From Pseudomonas sp. PB106 (GTDB lineage: Bacteria; Pseudomonadota; Gammaproteobacteria; Pseudomonadales; Pseudomonadaceae), in NCBI RefSeq assembly GCF_009764645.1, contig NZ_RWIM01000099.1:1-64000 (forward strand): DNA of 64,000 nucleotides, written 5' to 3'. Made by a program: the position numbers and the translations under genes. The notes beneath the pieces were generated by a model that was not told the DNA's origin, ran no database searches, and saw only the letters and a program-made list of their open reading frames with translations. Positions 17,607 through 26,040 of this stretch are shown piece after piece. Numbering within the stretch: position 1 is the first letter of the stretch; each line of letters begins with the position of its first letter.

Positions 17607-20240
17607 ATGACTTCCAAGCGAAATTCGAAAGCGCCCGCCGGCATGGTGCGGGTGCGTGGTGCCCGTGAACACAACCTGAAAAACGTCGACGTCGATATTC
17701 CTCGCGACGCGCTGGTGGTGTTCACCGGGGTGTCCGGTTCGGGCAAATCGTCGCTGGCCTTTTCCACCTTGTATGCCGAGGCCCAGCGGCGTTACTTCGA
17801 GTCCGTGGCACCGTATGCCCGGCGGCTGATCGATCAGGTCGGCGTGCCGGATGTCGACTCCATCGAAGGCCTGCCGCCCGCCGTGGCCCTGCAACAACAG
17901 CGTGGCACGCCGAGCACGCGGTCGTCGGTGGGCAGCGTCACCACGTTGTCGAGCCTGATCCGCATGCTCTATTCCCGCGCCGGCAGTTATCCGCCGGGCC
18001 AGCCGATGCTCTACGCCGAAGACTTTTCGCCGAACACGCCACAAGGCGCTTGCCCGGAATGCCACGGTCTCGGCCGGGTTTACGAAGTCACCGAGGCGCT
18101 GATGGTGCCGGACCCGAACCTGACCATCCGCCAGCGTGCCGTGGCGTCGTGGCCCTTGGCGTGGCAGGGGCAGAACCTGCGCGACATCCTCGTGACCATG
18201 GGCATCGACGTCGACATTGCGTGGAAGAAAATGCCGAAAAAGCAGCGCGACTGGATTCTCTTTACCGAAGAAACCCCGACCGTGCCGGTGTACGCCGGGC
18301 TGACCCCGGAAGAAACCCGCGTCGCCCTCAAGCGCAAGATGGAGCCGAGCTATCAAGGCACCTTCACCGGGGCGCGGCGCTACATCCTGCACACGTTCAC
18401 CCATTCGCAAAGTGCGCTGATGAAGAAGCGCGTGTCGCAATTCATGCTCGGCAGCCCTTGCCCGTTGTGTGACGGCAAGCGCCTGAAGCGTGAGGCGTTG
18501 TCGGTAAAGTTTGCCGGGTATGACATCGGTGAGCTGTCGCAGATGCCCCTGTTGCAAGTGGCCGAGGTGCTCAGGCCGGTGGCGACGGCGAGTTATCTCG
18601 AACACGCCGACGAAACCGGCGAGACCTTGAGCCATGCGCAAACCCGCGAGGCCCGTCAGCAACGCGTGGCCCACGGCGCCAGCGGGCACGCCAGTGCGCC
18701 GGATGTGCGGCACACGCCGAACCTGTCGCTGGAGAAACGTCTGGCGGCGCAGCGCATTGCCGAGGATCTGCTGGAGCGGGTCAGTACGCTGACCGACCTT
18801 GGCCTCGGTTACCTGGCGCTGGAGCGCAGCACGCCGACGCTGTCGTCCGGGGAGTTGCAGCGGTTGCGCCTGGCGACGCAGTTGGGTTCGCAGCTGTTTG
18901 GCGTGATCTACGTGCTCGACGAGCCGTCCGCCGGGTTGCATCCGGCGGATGGCGAGGCGCTGTTCGAGGCGTTGCAGCGCTTGAAGGCTGACGGCAACAC
19001 ACTGTTTGTGGTCGAGCATGACGTGGAAACCATGCGCCGCGCCGACTGGTTGATCGATGTGGGGCCGGCGGCGGGCGAGAAGGGTGGGCAGGTGTTGTAC
19101 AGCGGCCCGCCGGCGGGGTTGGCCGGAATCGAGGCGTCACAGACTCGCGCCTATCTGTTTGCTGAAACACAGCGGCCGACCCGTGCGGCGCGTAAACCGA
19201 CGGCGTGGCTGAAACTCGACGGCATCACCCGCAATAACCTGAACAACCTCAGCGCTGAATTTCCCTTGGGTTGCTTTACCTCGGTGACCGGCGTGTCGGG
19301 CTCCGGCAAATCGAGTCTGGTCAGTCAGGCGCTGCTGGAACTGGTCGGCGCGCAATTGGGCCGTCCGACGGTGGAGAGTGAGCCTGAAGAACTCAGCCTC
19401 GAAGACGACGCGCCGCAGCTCAGCACCGGGCAAGTCAGTTCAGGGCTGGAATCGATCAAGCGTCTGGTGCAAGTCGATCAGAAACCCATCGGCCGCACGC
19501 CGCGCTCCAATCTGGCGACTTACACCGGGCTGTTCGACAACGTGCGCAAGCTGTTCGCCGCCACCCCTGAGGCGCGAGAGGCCGGGTATGACGCCGGGCA
19601 GTTTTCCTTCAACGTCGCCAAGGGCCGCTGCGCTACCTGTGAGGGCGAAGGGTTTGTCAGCGTTGAGTTGCTGTTCATGCCCAGCGTGTATGCGCCGTGC
19701 CCGACCTGTCACGGCGCGCGGTACAACCCGCAAACCCTGGCGATTCGCTGGGAGGGCTTGAGCATCGCGCAGATTCTGCAATTGACCGTCGATGAAGCGG
19801 TGACGGTGTTTGCCGAGCAGGCGGGGATTCGCCGTTCGCTGGAAGTCTTGCGCGACATTGGCCTGGGTTATCTGCGCCTCGGGCAACCGGCCACGGAACT
19901 GTCCGGCGGCGAAGCGCAGCGGATCAAACTGGCGACCGAGTTGCAGCGCAATCAGCGGGGCGCGACCTTGTACGTGCTGGATGAACCGACTACCGGCCTG
20001 CATCCGCGCGATGTCGATCGGTTACTGGAACAACTCGATACGCTGGTGACGGCGGGGCACACGGTGATCGTGGTCGAACACGAAATGCGCGTGGTCGCGC
20101 AGAGTGACTGGGTGATCGACATTGGCCCCGGGGCGGGGGATCAGGGTGGCAGGATTGTCGCGGCGGGCACACCGCAGAAAGTTGCCGCGAGCAAAAAGAG
20201 CAAGACTGCACCGTTTTTGGCGAAGGCCTTGAGCCGATAA
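17607..20240 (+). CDS. UvrA-like ABC ATPase (UvrA2 class) lacking the UvrB-binding insert
   Basis: A protein of 877 residues against about 940 for UvrA. It carries two ABC modules: Walker [10 protein letters not shown] twice, signatures [12 protein letters not shown] and [12 protein letters not shown], and Walker [12 protein letters not shown] and [11 protein letters not shown]. Zinc sites are CPECHG/CPLCDG in the first half and CATCEG/CPTCHG in the second. After [21 protein letters not shown] the sequence runs almost directly to GACPECHG, so the UvrB-interaction domain of true UvrA is missing. UvrA2 proteins are linked to drug or DNA-adduct tolerance. This is not the housekeeping excinuclease subunit. 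Confidence 0.88.
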   Translation: MTSKRNSKAPAGMVRVRGAREHNLKNVDVDIPRDALVVFTGVSGSGKSSLAFSTLYAEAQRRYFESVAPYARRLIDQVGVPDVDSIEGLPPAVALQQQRGTPSTRSSVGSVTTLSSLIRMLYSRAGSYPPGQPMLYAEDFSPNTPQGACPECHGLGRVYEVTEALMVPDPNLTIRQRAVASWPLAWQGQNLRDILVTMGIDVDIAWKKMPKKQRDWILFTEETPTVPVYAGLTPEETRVALKRKMEPSYQGTFTGARRYILHTFTHSQSALMKKRVSQFMLGSPCPLCDGKRLKREALSVKFAGYDIGELSQMPLLQVAEVLRPVATASYLEHADETGETLSHAQTREARQQRVAHGASGHASAPDVRHTPNLSLEKRLAAQRIAEDLLERVSTLTDLGLGYLALERSTPTLSSGELQRLRLATQLGSQLFGVIYVLDEPSAGLHPADGEALFEALQRLKADGNTLFVVEHDVETMRRADWLIDVGPAAGEKGGQVLYSGPPAGLAGIEASQTRAYLFAETQRPTRAARKPTAWLKLDGITRNNLNNLSAEFPLGCFTSVTGVSGSGKSSLVSQALLELVGAQLGRPTVESEPEELSLEDDAPQLSTGQVSSGLESIKRLVQVDQKPIGRTPRSNLATYTGLFDNVRKLFAATPEAREAGYDAGQFSFNVAKGRCATCEGEGFVSVELLFMPSVYAPCPTCHGARYNPQTLAIRWEGLSIAQILQLTVDEAVTVFAEQAGIRRSLEVLRDIGLGYLRLGQPATELSGGEAQRIKLATELQRNQRGATLYVLDEPTTGLHPRDVDRLLEQLDTLVTAGHTVIVVEHEMRVVAQSDWVIDIGPGAGDQGGRIVAAGTPQKVAASKKSKTAPFLAKALSR

Positions 20241-20261
20241 TTGCGTTGGTCCGACGGCCTC

Positions 20262-20291
20262 TTCGCTAGCAGGGCAAGCCCTGTTAGCGAA
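20262..20291. repeat. Perfect-loop inverted repeat after uvrA2-like gene
   Basis: TTCGCTAGCAGGGC and GCCCTGTTAGCGAA form a 14-base stem with one mismatch and a 2-base centre. No T-run follows, so a REP-type extragenic palindrome is more likely than an intrinsic terminator. It may still stabilise the 3' end. Confidence 0.7.
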
Positions 20292-20418
20292 GGCGATTTG
20301 CCGGACACGTCCTGGGTCTGTCCATGATTTTCGCTGTCTACGACTGGCGGCCAAGTGCTAGCATCTGCGGCCAGCGCCTAAGGTTATGGGCAATGATTCA
20401 AATCAAGGAGCAGTGCAG

Positions 20419-20859
20419 ATGGCGGAAAAGATCGTGAAGTCCAAACTGGTCAACTTTCTGGTGGCTGATGTTGAAGTCGATTACGACGAGATCGGCGAGT
20501 TTTACGACGACGTCGGCGCGGGCAACGTCAATGTGCTGGCCGATGTGATGGAGGCTTTCCAGCATGCCTATGGCGGTTTGTGGGTTGGCGGGAGGATGGT
20601 TTTGACCCGAACAGCCATTCACCTTAATGCCAACGCGATGAACCGCATGGTCCAGGACGGCACGCTGGATATCGAAATCCCCATCGGCATGATCCGCAAG
20701 GTCAGCAACGAAGGCGGCTTCTTCACCAAGATCATCCGCCTGGACACTGATGCCGGCAGCGTCAAGTTTCGCTGCTATGGTGCCAAGGACGTTGTCGCGC
20801 TGATCGAAAAAATGATCGTGCCGCGGGTATCGACTGCCGTGCTCAAGCGGGCCTTATAG
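20419..20859 (+). CDS. Small protein with GRAM/PH-like domain
   Basis: A protein of 146 residues. An upstream in-frame start exists at 20386, but the ATG at 20419 has AAGGAG eight bases before it and is chosen. Residues ~55-135 (GGRMVLTRTAIHLNANAMNRM... IEIPIGMIRKVSNEGGFFTKIIRLDTDAGSVKFRCYGAKDVVALIEKM) have the alternating strands and C-terminal helix of a GRAM/PH-like fold. The N-terminus is acidic (VDYDEIGEFYDDVG). No catalytic residues are evident. Lipid or protein binding is a guess. It stands alone. Confidence 0.8.
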   Translation: MAEKIVKSKLVNFLVADVEVDYDEIGEFYDDVGAGNVNVLADVMEAFQHAYGGLWVGGRMVLTRTAIHLNANAMNRMVQDGTLDIEIPIGMIRKVSNEGGFFTKIIRLDTDAGSVKFRCYGAKDVVALIEKMIVPRVSTAVLKRAL

Positions 20860-20887
20860 CCAACGCAGTGCGCGTAGCCGCGAGTGC

Positions 20888-21382
20888 TTAGCGACCGTGC
20901 GCCGCATCGGCCAGTTGCGCGGTGTCGACCCGCACAAACACCGAGTCGCCCACCGCCGTCAGCACATCACCGGCAAACACCTCGCAAATCACTCGGGTCT
21001 TGCGCCCGACGTCGCCTTCGACTTTTGCCCGCAAGGTCAGCGTGACGCCCATGGGCGTCGGTTTGATGAACTTGAGGCCGAGGTTGCCGGTGACGCAGTC
21101 GATGCGCGGCAGTGTGCCGGGTTCGCGCTGTTCGGCGCGGTAGTGGTAGGCCATGGCTGTCCAGTTGGAGTGGCAATCGACCAGCATGGCGAGCAGGCCG
21201 CCGTAGACCAGGTCTGGCCAGCCGCAGTATTTGGCCTCTGGCAGATGCTCGGCAATCACATGCACACCGTCCTCATCCCAGCGACTTTTGACGTGCAACC
21301 CGTGGGGATTGCGGCCGCCGCAGCCGTAGCAAACGCCTTCGGGGGCGGCGAGGTCTTGCAGAGAGGTAACGGGGCTGGTCAT
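20888..21382 (-). CDS. PaaI-family hotdog thioesterase
   Basis: A protein of 164 residues. It has an N-terminal CYGCGGRNPHGL motif and the hotdog helix segment LVYGGLLAMLVDCHSNWTAM, then GNLGLKFIKPTPMGVTLTLRAKV, as in the PaaI/YiiD thioesterase group. It probably hydrolyses an acyl-CoA. The substrate is unknown. It lies eight bases downstream of the diguanylate cyclase on the same strand and may be transcribed with it. Confidence 0.85.
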   Translation of the reverse strand: MTSPVTSLQDLAAPEGVCYGCGGRNPHGLHVKSRWDEDGVHVIAEHLPEAKYCGWPDLVYGGLLAMLVDCHSNWTAMAYHYRAEQREPGTLPRIDCVTGNLGLKFIKPTPMGVTLTLRAKVEGDVGRKTRVICEVFAGDVLTAVGDSVFVRVDTAQLADAAHGR

Positions 21383-21390
21383 GGTTTTTA

Positions 21391-22548
21391 TTATCCTGGA
21401 GTGGTGAGCCCGGTCAGGCGCAGGCGATTGCGGCCGCCGCGCTTGGATTCGTAGAGCGCGGCGTCGCCTTGCTCAATCAGCGCGGTGAGGCTGGCGGGCG
21501 GCTTGTCGAACAGACTGGCGCCGATGCTCAGTGTCACGGCGTTGGGGGTGGGGAAGGTCTGGGACGCGCTGGTGAGGAACTGCTCGCGCAAGGTGTTGCC
21601 CAGTTCGACGATGCGTTCGCTGGAGGCGTTGTTCAGCAGAATGACGAACTCGTCACCTCCGAGTCGGGCGGTCAGCGCATTGCGCGGCAGCACCGAGCGG
21701 ATCATTTCACTCAAGGCAATCAGCAAACGGTCGCCGGCGCTATGGCCGTACTGGTCGTTGACCAGTTTGAAGTTGTCGATGTCGATCAGCAGCAGCGCGC
21801 CGGGGTGCTCCTTCGAGACGTCCGCCAACAGGCGCGGCGCACGTTTTTCTAGGGCGCGGCGGTTGTACAGGGCGGTCAGGGGATCGCGCTCGGCGAGGCG
21901 GGCGATCTGTTTTTCCCGGCGATAGCGTTCGGTGCCGGTCATCGACAAGGCGATCAACATGATCGCCATCGCGCCTTCGACCAGGGAAATCTGAATGATC
22001 TCGCCACGAAAGGCCGCCAGATCGATCAACGTGCCGGGAATCACCACGGTCAGGGCTTTGGCCACGTAGAAAATCCCATGCCCCAGCAGCACGTAGCGCA
22101 ATTGCACGGCGCCGATGCTCAAGGACTTGCCATGCGGCCGCAGCAGCGAGCTGGCCTTGAGCGTTGATAACGCCACCAGCAATGAGTTGGCCGCCAGCAT
22201 GGCTTTTGACCAGAGGGGGCCGTCCGGCAGTAACAGCATGACCAGCCAGACAGCAAAAATCAGATACCAGGCGGGTGACAGGCGGATCTGGGTAAAGCGC
22301 ACCACGCCCAGCAAAAACAGAAAATGCGCCGTCACCAGCAGCCCGTTGGCGAACCAGATACCGATAAACAGAAAACCACTGCTGCGCAGCAGGGCCAGGG
22401 TCGAGCCCACGGTGATGGTGGCGAAACCGGCGCTCCAGAACAGGAGCGAGGGTTCACGGATGCTGCGCCATTCAACCGCCAGGTACAGCGCGGCGGCGGC
22501 CGCAAGGGCGATCGTGATGGTGAGCATCGTTGGCGGGTCGAGCGGCAT
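21391..22548 (-). CDS. Membrane-bound GGDEF diguanylate cyclase
   Basis: A protein of 385 residues. Six or seven hydrophobic segments fill residues 1-205, an integral-membrane sensor of MASE type. The GGDEF domain follows (DPLTALYNRRAL at ~220, IDIDNFKLVNDQYGHSAGD, catalytic RLGGDEFVIL). The residues five positions before GGDEF do not form an RxxD inhibitory site, so feedback inhibition by c-di-GMP is not expected. It should make c-di-GMP in response to a membrane signal. Confidence 0.92.
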   Translation of the reverse strand: MPLDPPTMLTITIALAAAAALYLAVEWRSIREPSLLFWSAGFATITVGSTLALLRSSGFLFIGIWFANGLLVTAHFLFLLGVVRFTQIRLSPAWYLIFAVWLVMLLLPDGPLWSKAMLAANSLLVALSTLKASSLLRPHGKSLSIGAVQLRYVLLGHGIFYVAKALTVVIPGTLIDLAAFRGEIIQISLVEGAMAIMLIALSMTGTERYRREKQIARLAERDPLTALYNRRALEKRAPRLLADVSKEHPGALLLIDIDNFKLVNDQYGHSAGDRLLIALSEMIRSVLPRNALTARLGGDEFVILLNNASSERIVELGNTLREQFLTSASQTFPTPNAVTLSIGASLFDKPPASLTALIEQGDAALYESKRGGRNRLRLTGLTTPG

Positions 22549-22680
22549 TTCCGGGCGGGCCTGTCTGGTTGGCGGTAAGACCGGCGATTGTAAGCGTTCG
22601 GGCAGTTTTTTCGCAGAGGGCGTGTTGCCGCGCAGACCATCGGTGCTGGTGCGGCAGGCTCAAACCACCGCGCCGAGCGG

Positions 22681-22929
22681 TCAGGACGACGGCGTGAGCC
22701 AGGTGTCGACGACGCGCCGGTCAAGTTCTTCCCAATACGCCATGCCCAGCACGCGGGTGGTGTTCAAGCCGCGCAAATAACCGCGCAATTGATTGGCGGT
22801 GTCCTGGATGAGTTGCGGGTCGGCGGCATTCTTGTCCATTAGAACGCTTTCGTACTGGACCAGGTATTCGGCCACACGCTCACGAAAGTCTGGCAAAACG
22901 GCGTCGCGAATCAGGTCAAATGTTCTCAA
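22681..22929 (-). CDS. Small hypothetical protein
   Basis: A protein of 82 residues, helical and acidic, starting MRTFDLIRDAVLPDFRERVAEYLVQYESVL. It has no signal peptide, cysteine pair or recognised domain. The ATG at 22929 is preceded by GGATGCTTCCTTGAGAAC-type sequence with AAGGA on the coding strand. Codon use looks native. I do not recognise the family. It stands between the diguanylate cyclase and a divergent exported protein. Confidence 0.65.
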   Translation of the reverse strand: MRTFDLIRDAVLPDFRERVAEYLVQYESVLMDKNAADPQLIQDTANQLRGYLRGLNTTRVLGMAYWEELDRRVVDTWLTPSS

Positions 22930-23098
22930 GGAAGCATCCTCATTGCTGTTTTTCTAGTTGTATTGAGTGTGTATCAGTCTGCACGACACGCAACTATTGC
23001 TAGAAGTAATAGTGACCATCACGAAACGCAAGTTCTGCTTTGTCGGCAATCGGCGGAAAATCGCCTCCATCGAATACGCCGCTCAAGGAATATGCGCG

Positions 23099-23743
23099 AT
23101 GAAGACTCTGACCCGACTGGCTTTGGTCGCCCTGTTGACGGGCGCAGCACTGACCACTGCTCCAGCGTTCGCTGGCGACGCCGGGTCCTGTCATCTTCCC
23201 GCCATCGCCGCGAGCAGCACCACGTTACAACATTCGCAAACGGTTGGCGTGTTGCTCAGCGAGAACACGCTGGACAACCTGCAATACCTGGAGCGCTATC
23301 ACGACATGGCGGCAAACGGTGCGCAAGATGCGCTGGATTCGCGAATCCGCCAGGCGTTTGTCGGCAGCTCCGATCCGGAACTGGCCATCGACTGGTTGGT
23401 GAGTTCGCTGCAGCAGCAGTTCTTGTCGGTGACCGTCTACGACAACCTCGATGCACTGGTTCAGGCGCATCCAGACGTTGTGGTCAAACTCGACACCTTC
23501 AACCGCCTGCTGACGCAGCGCAACAGTCTGGTGGAAGCGCGTTTTACTGCGCGGTTTTACGACGCCGATCTGCAATACATCGGCAAGGCCGAAGGCGCGG
23601 TGGAAAAACAGTTGCCGTCGGTGTGGGTGCATAACCAGTCGGCGCCGGCAGTTGCCGCGCAAATCGACAAGCAGCGAGACCTGCAACTTAACGCGCTGAA
23701 GCAATTCGATGTGTCGCTGAAGGCGTTGGTGGCGTCGAGCTGA
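23099..23743 (+). CDS. Exported hypothetical protein
   Basis: A protein of 214 residues. The ATG at 23099 follows AAGGAA with 8 bases spacing and begins a clear signal peptide (MKTLTRLALVALLTGAALTTAPAFA, cut about residue 25). The frame is open upstream to 22967, but that extension has no signal character. The mature part is helical with a single cysteine (GSCHLP) and an internal LVSSLQQQFLSVTVYDNLDALVQAHPD segment. Function unknown; periplasmic by inference. It is followed 85 bases later by a small lipoprotein gene, probably the same transcript. Confidence 0.8.
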   Translation: MKTLTRLALVALLTGAALTTAPAFAGDAGSCHLPAIAASSTTLQHSQTVGVLLSENTLDNLQYLERYHDMAANGAQDALDSRIRQAFVGSSDPELAIDWLVSSLQQQFLSVTVYDNLDALVQAHPDVVVKLDTFNRLLTQRNSLVEARFTARFYDADLQYIGKAEGAVEKQLPSVWVHNQSAPAVAAQIDKQRDLQLNALKQFDVSLKALVASS

Positions 23744-23828
23744 CTCTTAAAACATAAATGGCAACGGCGGCTCCGTGAGGCTGAACCGTTGCCAGTTGAA
23801 CCGAACCTTTATTTTCAGGATTACCCCT

Positions 23829-24170
23829 ATGCGTCTTTTCTTCGTGCCTGCCGTGGCCGCCGCTGTCTTGTTGTTGAGTGGTTGCGCTTCTGCGCCGAAC
23901 AACCCGACCCTGACCTTGCAGACCAGCAAGACTCCTGCGCAATACGCTGAATGCGTGGTGCCGAAGTTGCAGGGCAGTGCGCTGAATCCGACGGTTTCGC
24001 AGACTCAGCGCAGTTATCGGATTGTGGTGCCGAGCAAGATTTCGGCGGACAACATTCTGGAGGCTTATAAGGCGGGCACGGGGGGCAAGGTGTTCCTTTA
24101 TGAGCGGCATTTGTTGGCGAGCAATTATTTGCCGTCGAGTTTTGAGCGGGCGGCTCAGGATTGCATCTGA
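23829..24170 (+). CDS. Small lipoprotein of unknown function
   Basis: A protein of 113 residues with a strong lipoprotein signal (MRLFFVPAVAAAVLLLSGCAS). The mature part has two cysteines (AECVVPKL and the C-terminal AQDCI) that could form a disulfide, and a KISADNILEAYKAGTGGKVFLYERHLL segment. Family not recognised. A good intrinsic terminator begins 33 bases after its stop, so it ends the transcript that starts with the exported protein at 23099. Confidence 0.8.
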   Translation: MRLFFVPAVAAAVLLLSGCASAPNNPTLTLQTSKTPAQYAECVVPKLQGSALNPTVSQTQRSYRIVVPSKISADNILEAYKAGTGGKVFLYERHLLASNYLPSSFERAAQDCI

Positions 24171-24203
24171 TCTGGCCCTGTATGCGTATTTGAAAGAGCT
24201 CCT

Positions 24204-24231
24204 TTGGTTGGCCGCAACCGACCAATTTTTT
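24204..24231 (+). terminator. Intrinsic terminator
   Basis: TTGGTTGG and CCGACCAA form an 8-base stem (one G-T pair) around a 6-base loop, followed directly by six T. It ends the 23099-24170 transcript. Confidence 0.78.
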
Positions 24232-24703
24232 GCCCTGCGATCTTGATTGGTCGTGGGGTTTTTTTTTGTCTTGGCGGCCTTTGGGCCGACCAGGTTCTTG
24301 GGGTTTGGGGGGTATATCCGTTTCTTTGGGTGTTGCGGGTGGCGGTTTCGCCCTTACGGCGAGTCCCTTTGGCAAACGCCCCAAAGGAACCAAAGGTCTG
24401 GGCCCCTGCGTTCGGCCCTCGCTGTGGCTCGGGTTCCTTCGTTCCGGGATCGATCCGGGCGCATCGCCTACGGTTTGCTTCGCTGCACCTCCTCTCGATG
24501 TGTTCGACTTCGTCGAACGGTCGCTGCGCTCCCACGCCCGGATCAATCCCTCCACTCAGCCTTCCGATGGGGCCGGTACGGCAAGATCAAGAGCGGTACT
24601 CGAGCTTGCGCTCATTGTTTTGAGTGGTTAGGGGCGGGTGGCGGGGGGCGGCGTTTTTGAGGTGGTGAGCGATTTAGGGGCTGACGGTGCTTTGGCAGAC
24701 GGC
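24232..24703. other. Non-coding element with dense spurious ORFs, probably repetitive
   Basis: About 470 bases without a supported gene. Both strands carry long overlapping open frames of low-complexity composition (Trp/Gly/Arg/Pro-rich translations), none with a ribosome site or recognisable domain. Features include a T-run near 24256, a CCTTTGGG...CCCAAAGG inverted pair (24289-24387), and GATCGATCCGGGCG / CCGGATCAAT arms (24450-24547). I infer a Pseudomonas intergenic repeat or structured RNA. Copies elsewhere cannot be checked here. Confidence 0.5.
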
Positions 24704-25897
24704 TTATACCCATTTGAACCGGGCCGGGAATCTCGCGATAAAGCAGGTTCCCGTTTCGGCATTCGACGTCACGTTTAAGCTGCCGTTGTGCGCAGAGACG
24801 ATCTGCGCGGCGATGTAGAGCCCCAACCCCAGGCCTTCGCAACGCTGCCCGGCTTCGGCTCGGGAGAACGGTTCGAACAGCAGTGGCATCAATGATGGCG
24901 GTATCGGCGAGCCCTGGTTGGTCAGGGAAATCACGATTTCGTCGTTTTCTGCATAGGCCTTGAGCGTGATCGGTGTACCGGCCGAGCCGTGGGTTACCGC
25001 ATTGCCCAGCAGGTTGGAGAGCAATTGGCTGATGCGCAAGGCATCGCAATAGATGCCCGCTGGAACATCGAGGGCATGGTTGAACGTGGCGCGAGGATGT
25101 GAGGCCTGCACTTCTTCGAGGGTCAGTTGCAGCGTTTGCTGCAAGTCATCGACCAGTTTGCGCTGCACCGGAATCCCGCCACCCAGACGTCCCCGAGCGA
25201 AATCGAGGATGTTTTCGATCAGCACACCCATGCGTACAGAACTGTTGCGAATCGCCGAAATCAGCTTGAGCGAGCGCTGGTCTTCGGTTTTGGTTTCCAG
25301 CAGATCTGCGCTCATGCGCACAGCGCTCAACGGAGTGCGCAAGTCGTGCCCGAGCACGGCGATGAACTGTTCGCGTAGCCGGCCGAGTTCGTTGGCGTTG
25401 TTCAACTGGAGGGTGGCCGCTTCGAGACGGCTTTGTGTGTCGAGGCTCATCGCGATCAGTTGGGCGAACAGGGTCAGGGTCTTGGCGATGGCCGGTTCGT
25501 CGAGGTTGGCCGGGACCGAGTCGATGGCGCACAGCGTGCCGAAAAAGTCGCCATTGGCCTTGATGATGGGAATGGAGATGTAGCTTTCAAGGCCATAGGT
25601 TTTCGGCGTGTGGTGCCGGGAGAAGATCGGGTGGGCGCTGGCGTGGCCAAAAATGACCGGTTGCTGGTGCTGGCGAATTTCATGACAAATGGTCGATTCG
25701 AGCACCAGTTCGCCGCCGGGTTCGAGGCCGAAATTGATGGAGTCGTCGACCGCACAGGCCACCCAGTTTCGGTCGGTAACCCGCGCCACCGCCGCAAAGC
25801 GCATGCCGGTCAGGTGTTTGACCATGCTGAGGATCACTGGCACGGCGTCAATGCGGTGGATGGCTTCGATGTCGGATGAAAAATCTGCAGAGGTCAT
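24704..25897 (-). CDS. GAF-domain sensor histidine kinase
   Basis: A protein of 397 residues. The start at 25897 (MTSADFSSDIEAIHRI) is preferred to the more distal 26011, which would run into the terminator of the receptor gene. A GAF domain occupies residues ~15-155. HisKA follows with His184 (VLGHDLRTPLSAVRMSADLL), then HATPase (NLLGNAVTHG, LGLGLYIAAQIVSAHNGSL). There is no receiver and no membrane helix, so it is a cytoplasmic kinase sensing a small molecule or redox state. No response regulator lies beside it. It is phytochrome-like in its C-terminal half, without chromophore residues. Confidence 0.88.
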   Translation of the reverse strand: MTSADFSSDIEAIHRIDAVPVILSMVKHLTGMRFAAVARVTDRNWVACAVDDSINFGLEPGGELVLESTICHEIRQHQQPVIFGHASAHPIFSRHHTPKTYGLESYISIPIIKANGDFFGTLCAIDSVPANLDEPAIAKTLTLFAQLIAMSLDTQSRLEAATLQLNNANELGRLREQFIAVLGHDLRTPLSAVRMSADLLETKTEDQRSLKLISAIRNSSVRMGVLIENILDFARGRLGGGIPVQRKLVDDLQQTLQLTLEEVQASHPRATFNHALDVPAGIYCDALRISQLLSNLLGNAVTHGSAGTPITLKAYAENDEIVISLTNQGSPIPPSLMPLLFEPFSRAEAGQRCEGLGLGLYIAAQIVSAHNGSLNVTSNAETGTCFIARFPARFKWV

Positions 25898-25967
25898 GAG
25901 ACGGCGCTTCGCGATGATGTCGTCAGAGACTATCGGTAAATAGCGGACATGACTAATGCACTGAGGC

Positions 25968-25997
25968 AAAAAAAGAGGGCGCCCGTGGGCGCCCTCT
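25968..25997 (-). terminator. Intrinsic terminator of the TonB receptor gene
   Basis: On the minus strand AGAGGGCGCCC and GGGCGCCCTCT form a perfect 11-base stem with a 3-base loop followed by TTTTTTT. It lies 44 bases after the stop of the receptor gene. Confidence 0.92.
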
Positions 25998-26040
25998 GCA
26001 GTGATGGTCATTTGCGCTGTGCGGATGACGGCTCACCCAT

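Noticed and set aside
24204..24660. Overlapping plus-strand ORFs of 133-139 codons
   Set aside because: Low-complexity Trp/Gly/Arg translations, no ribosome site, and the first begins inside a terminator. Treated as a non-coding element.
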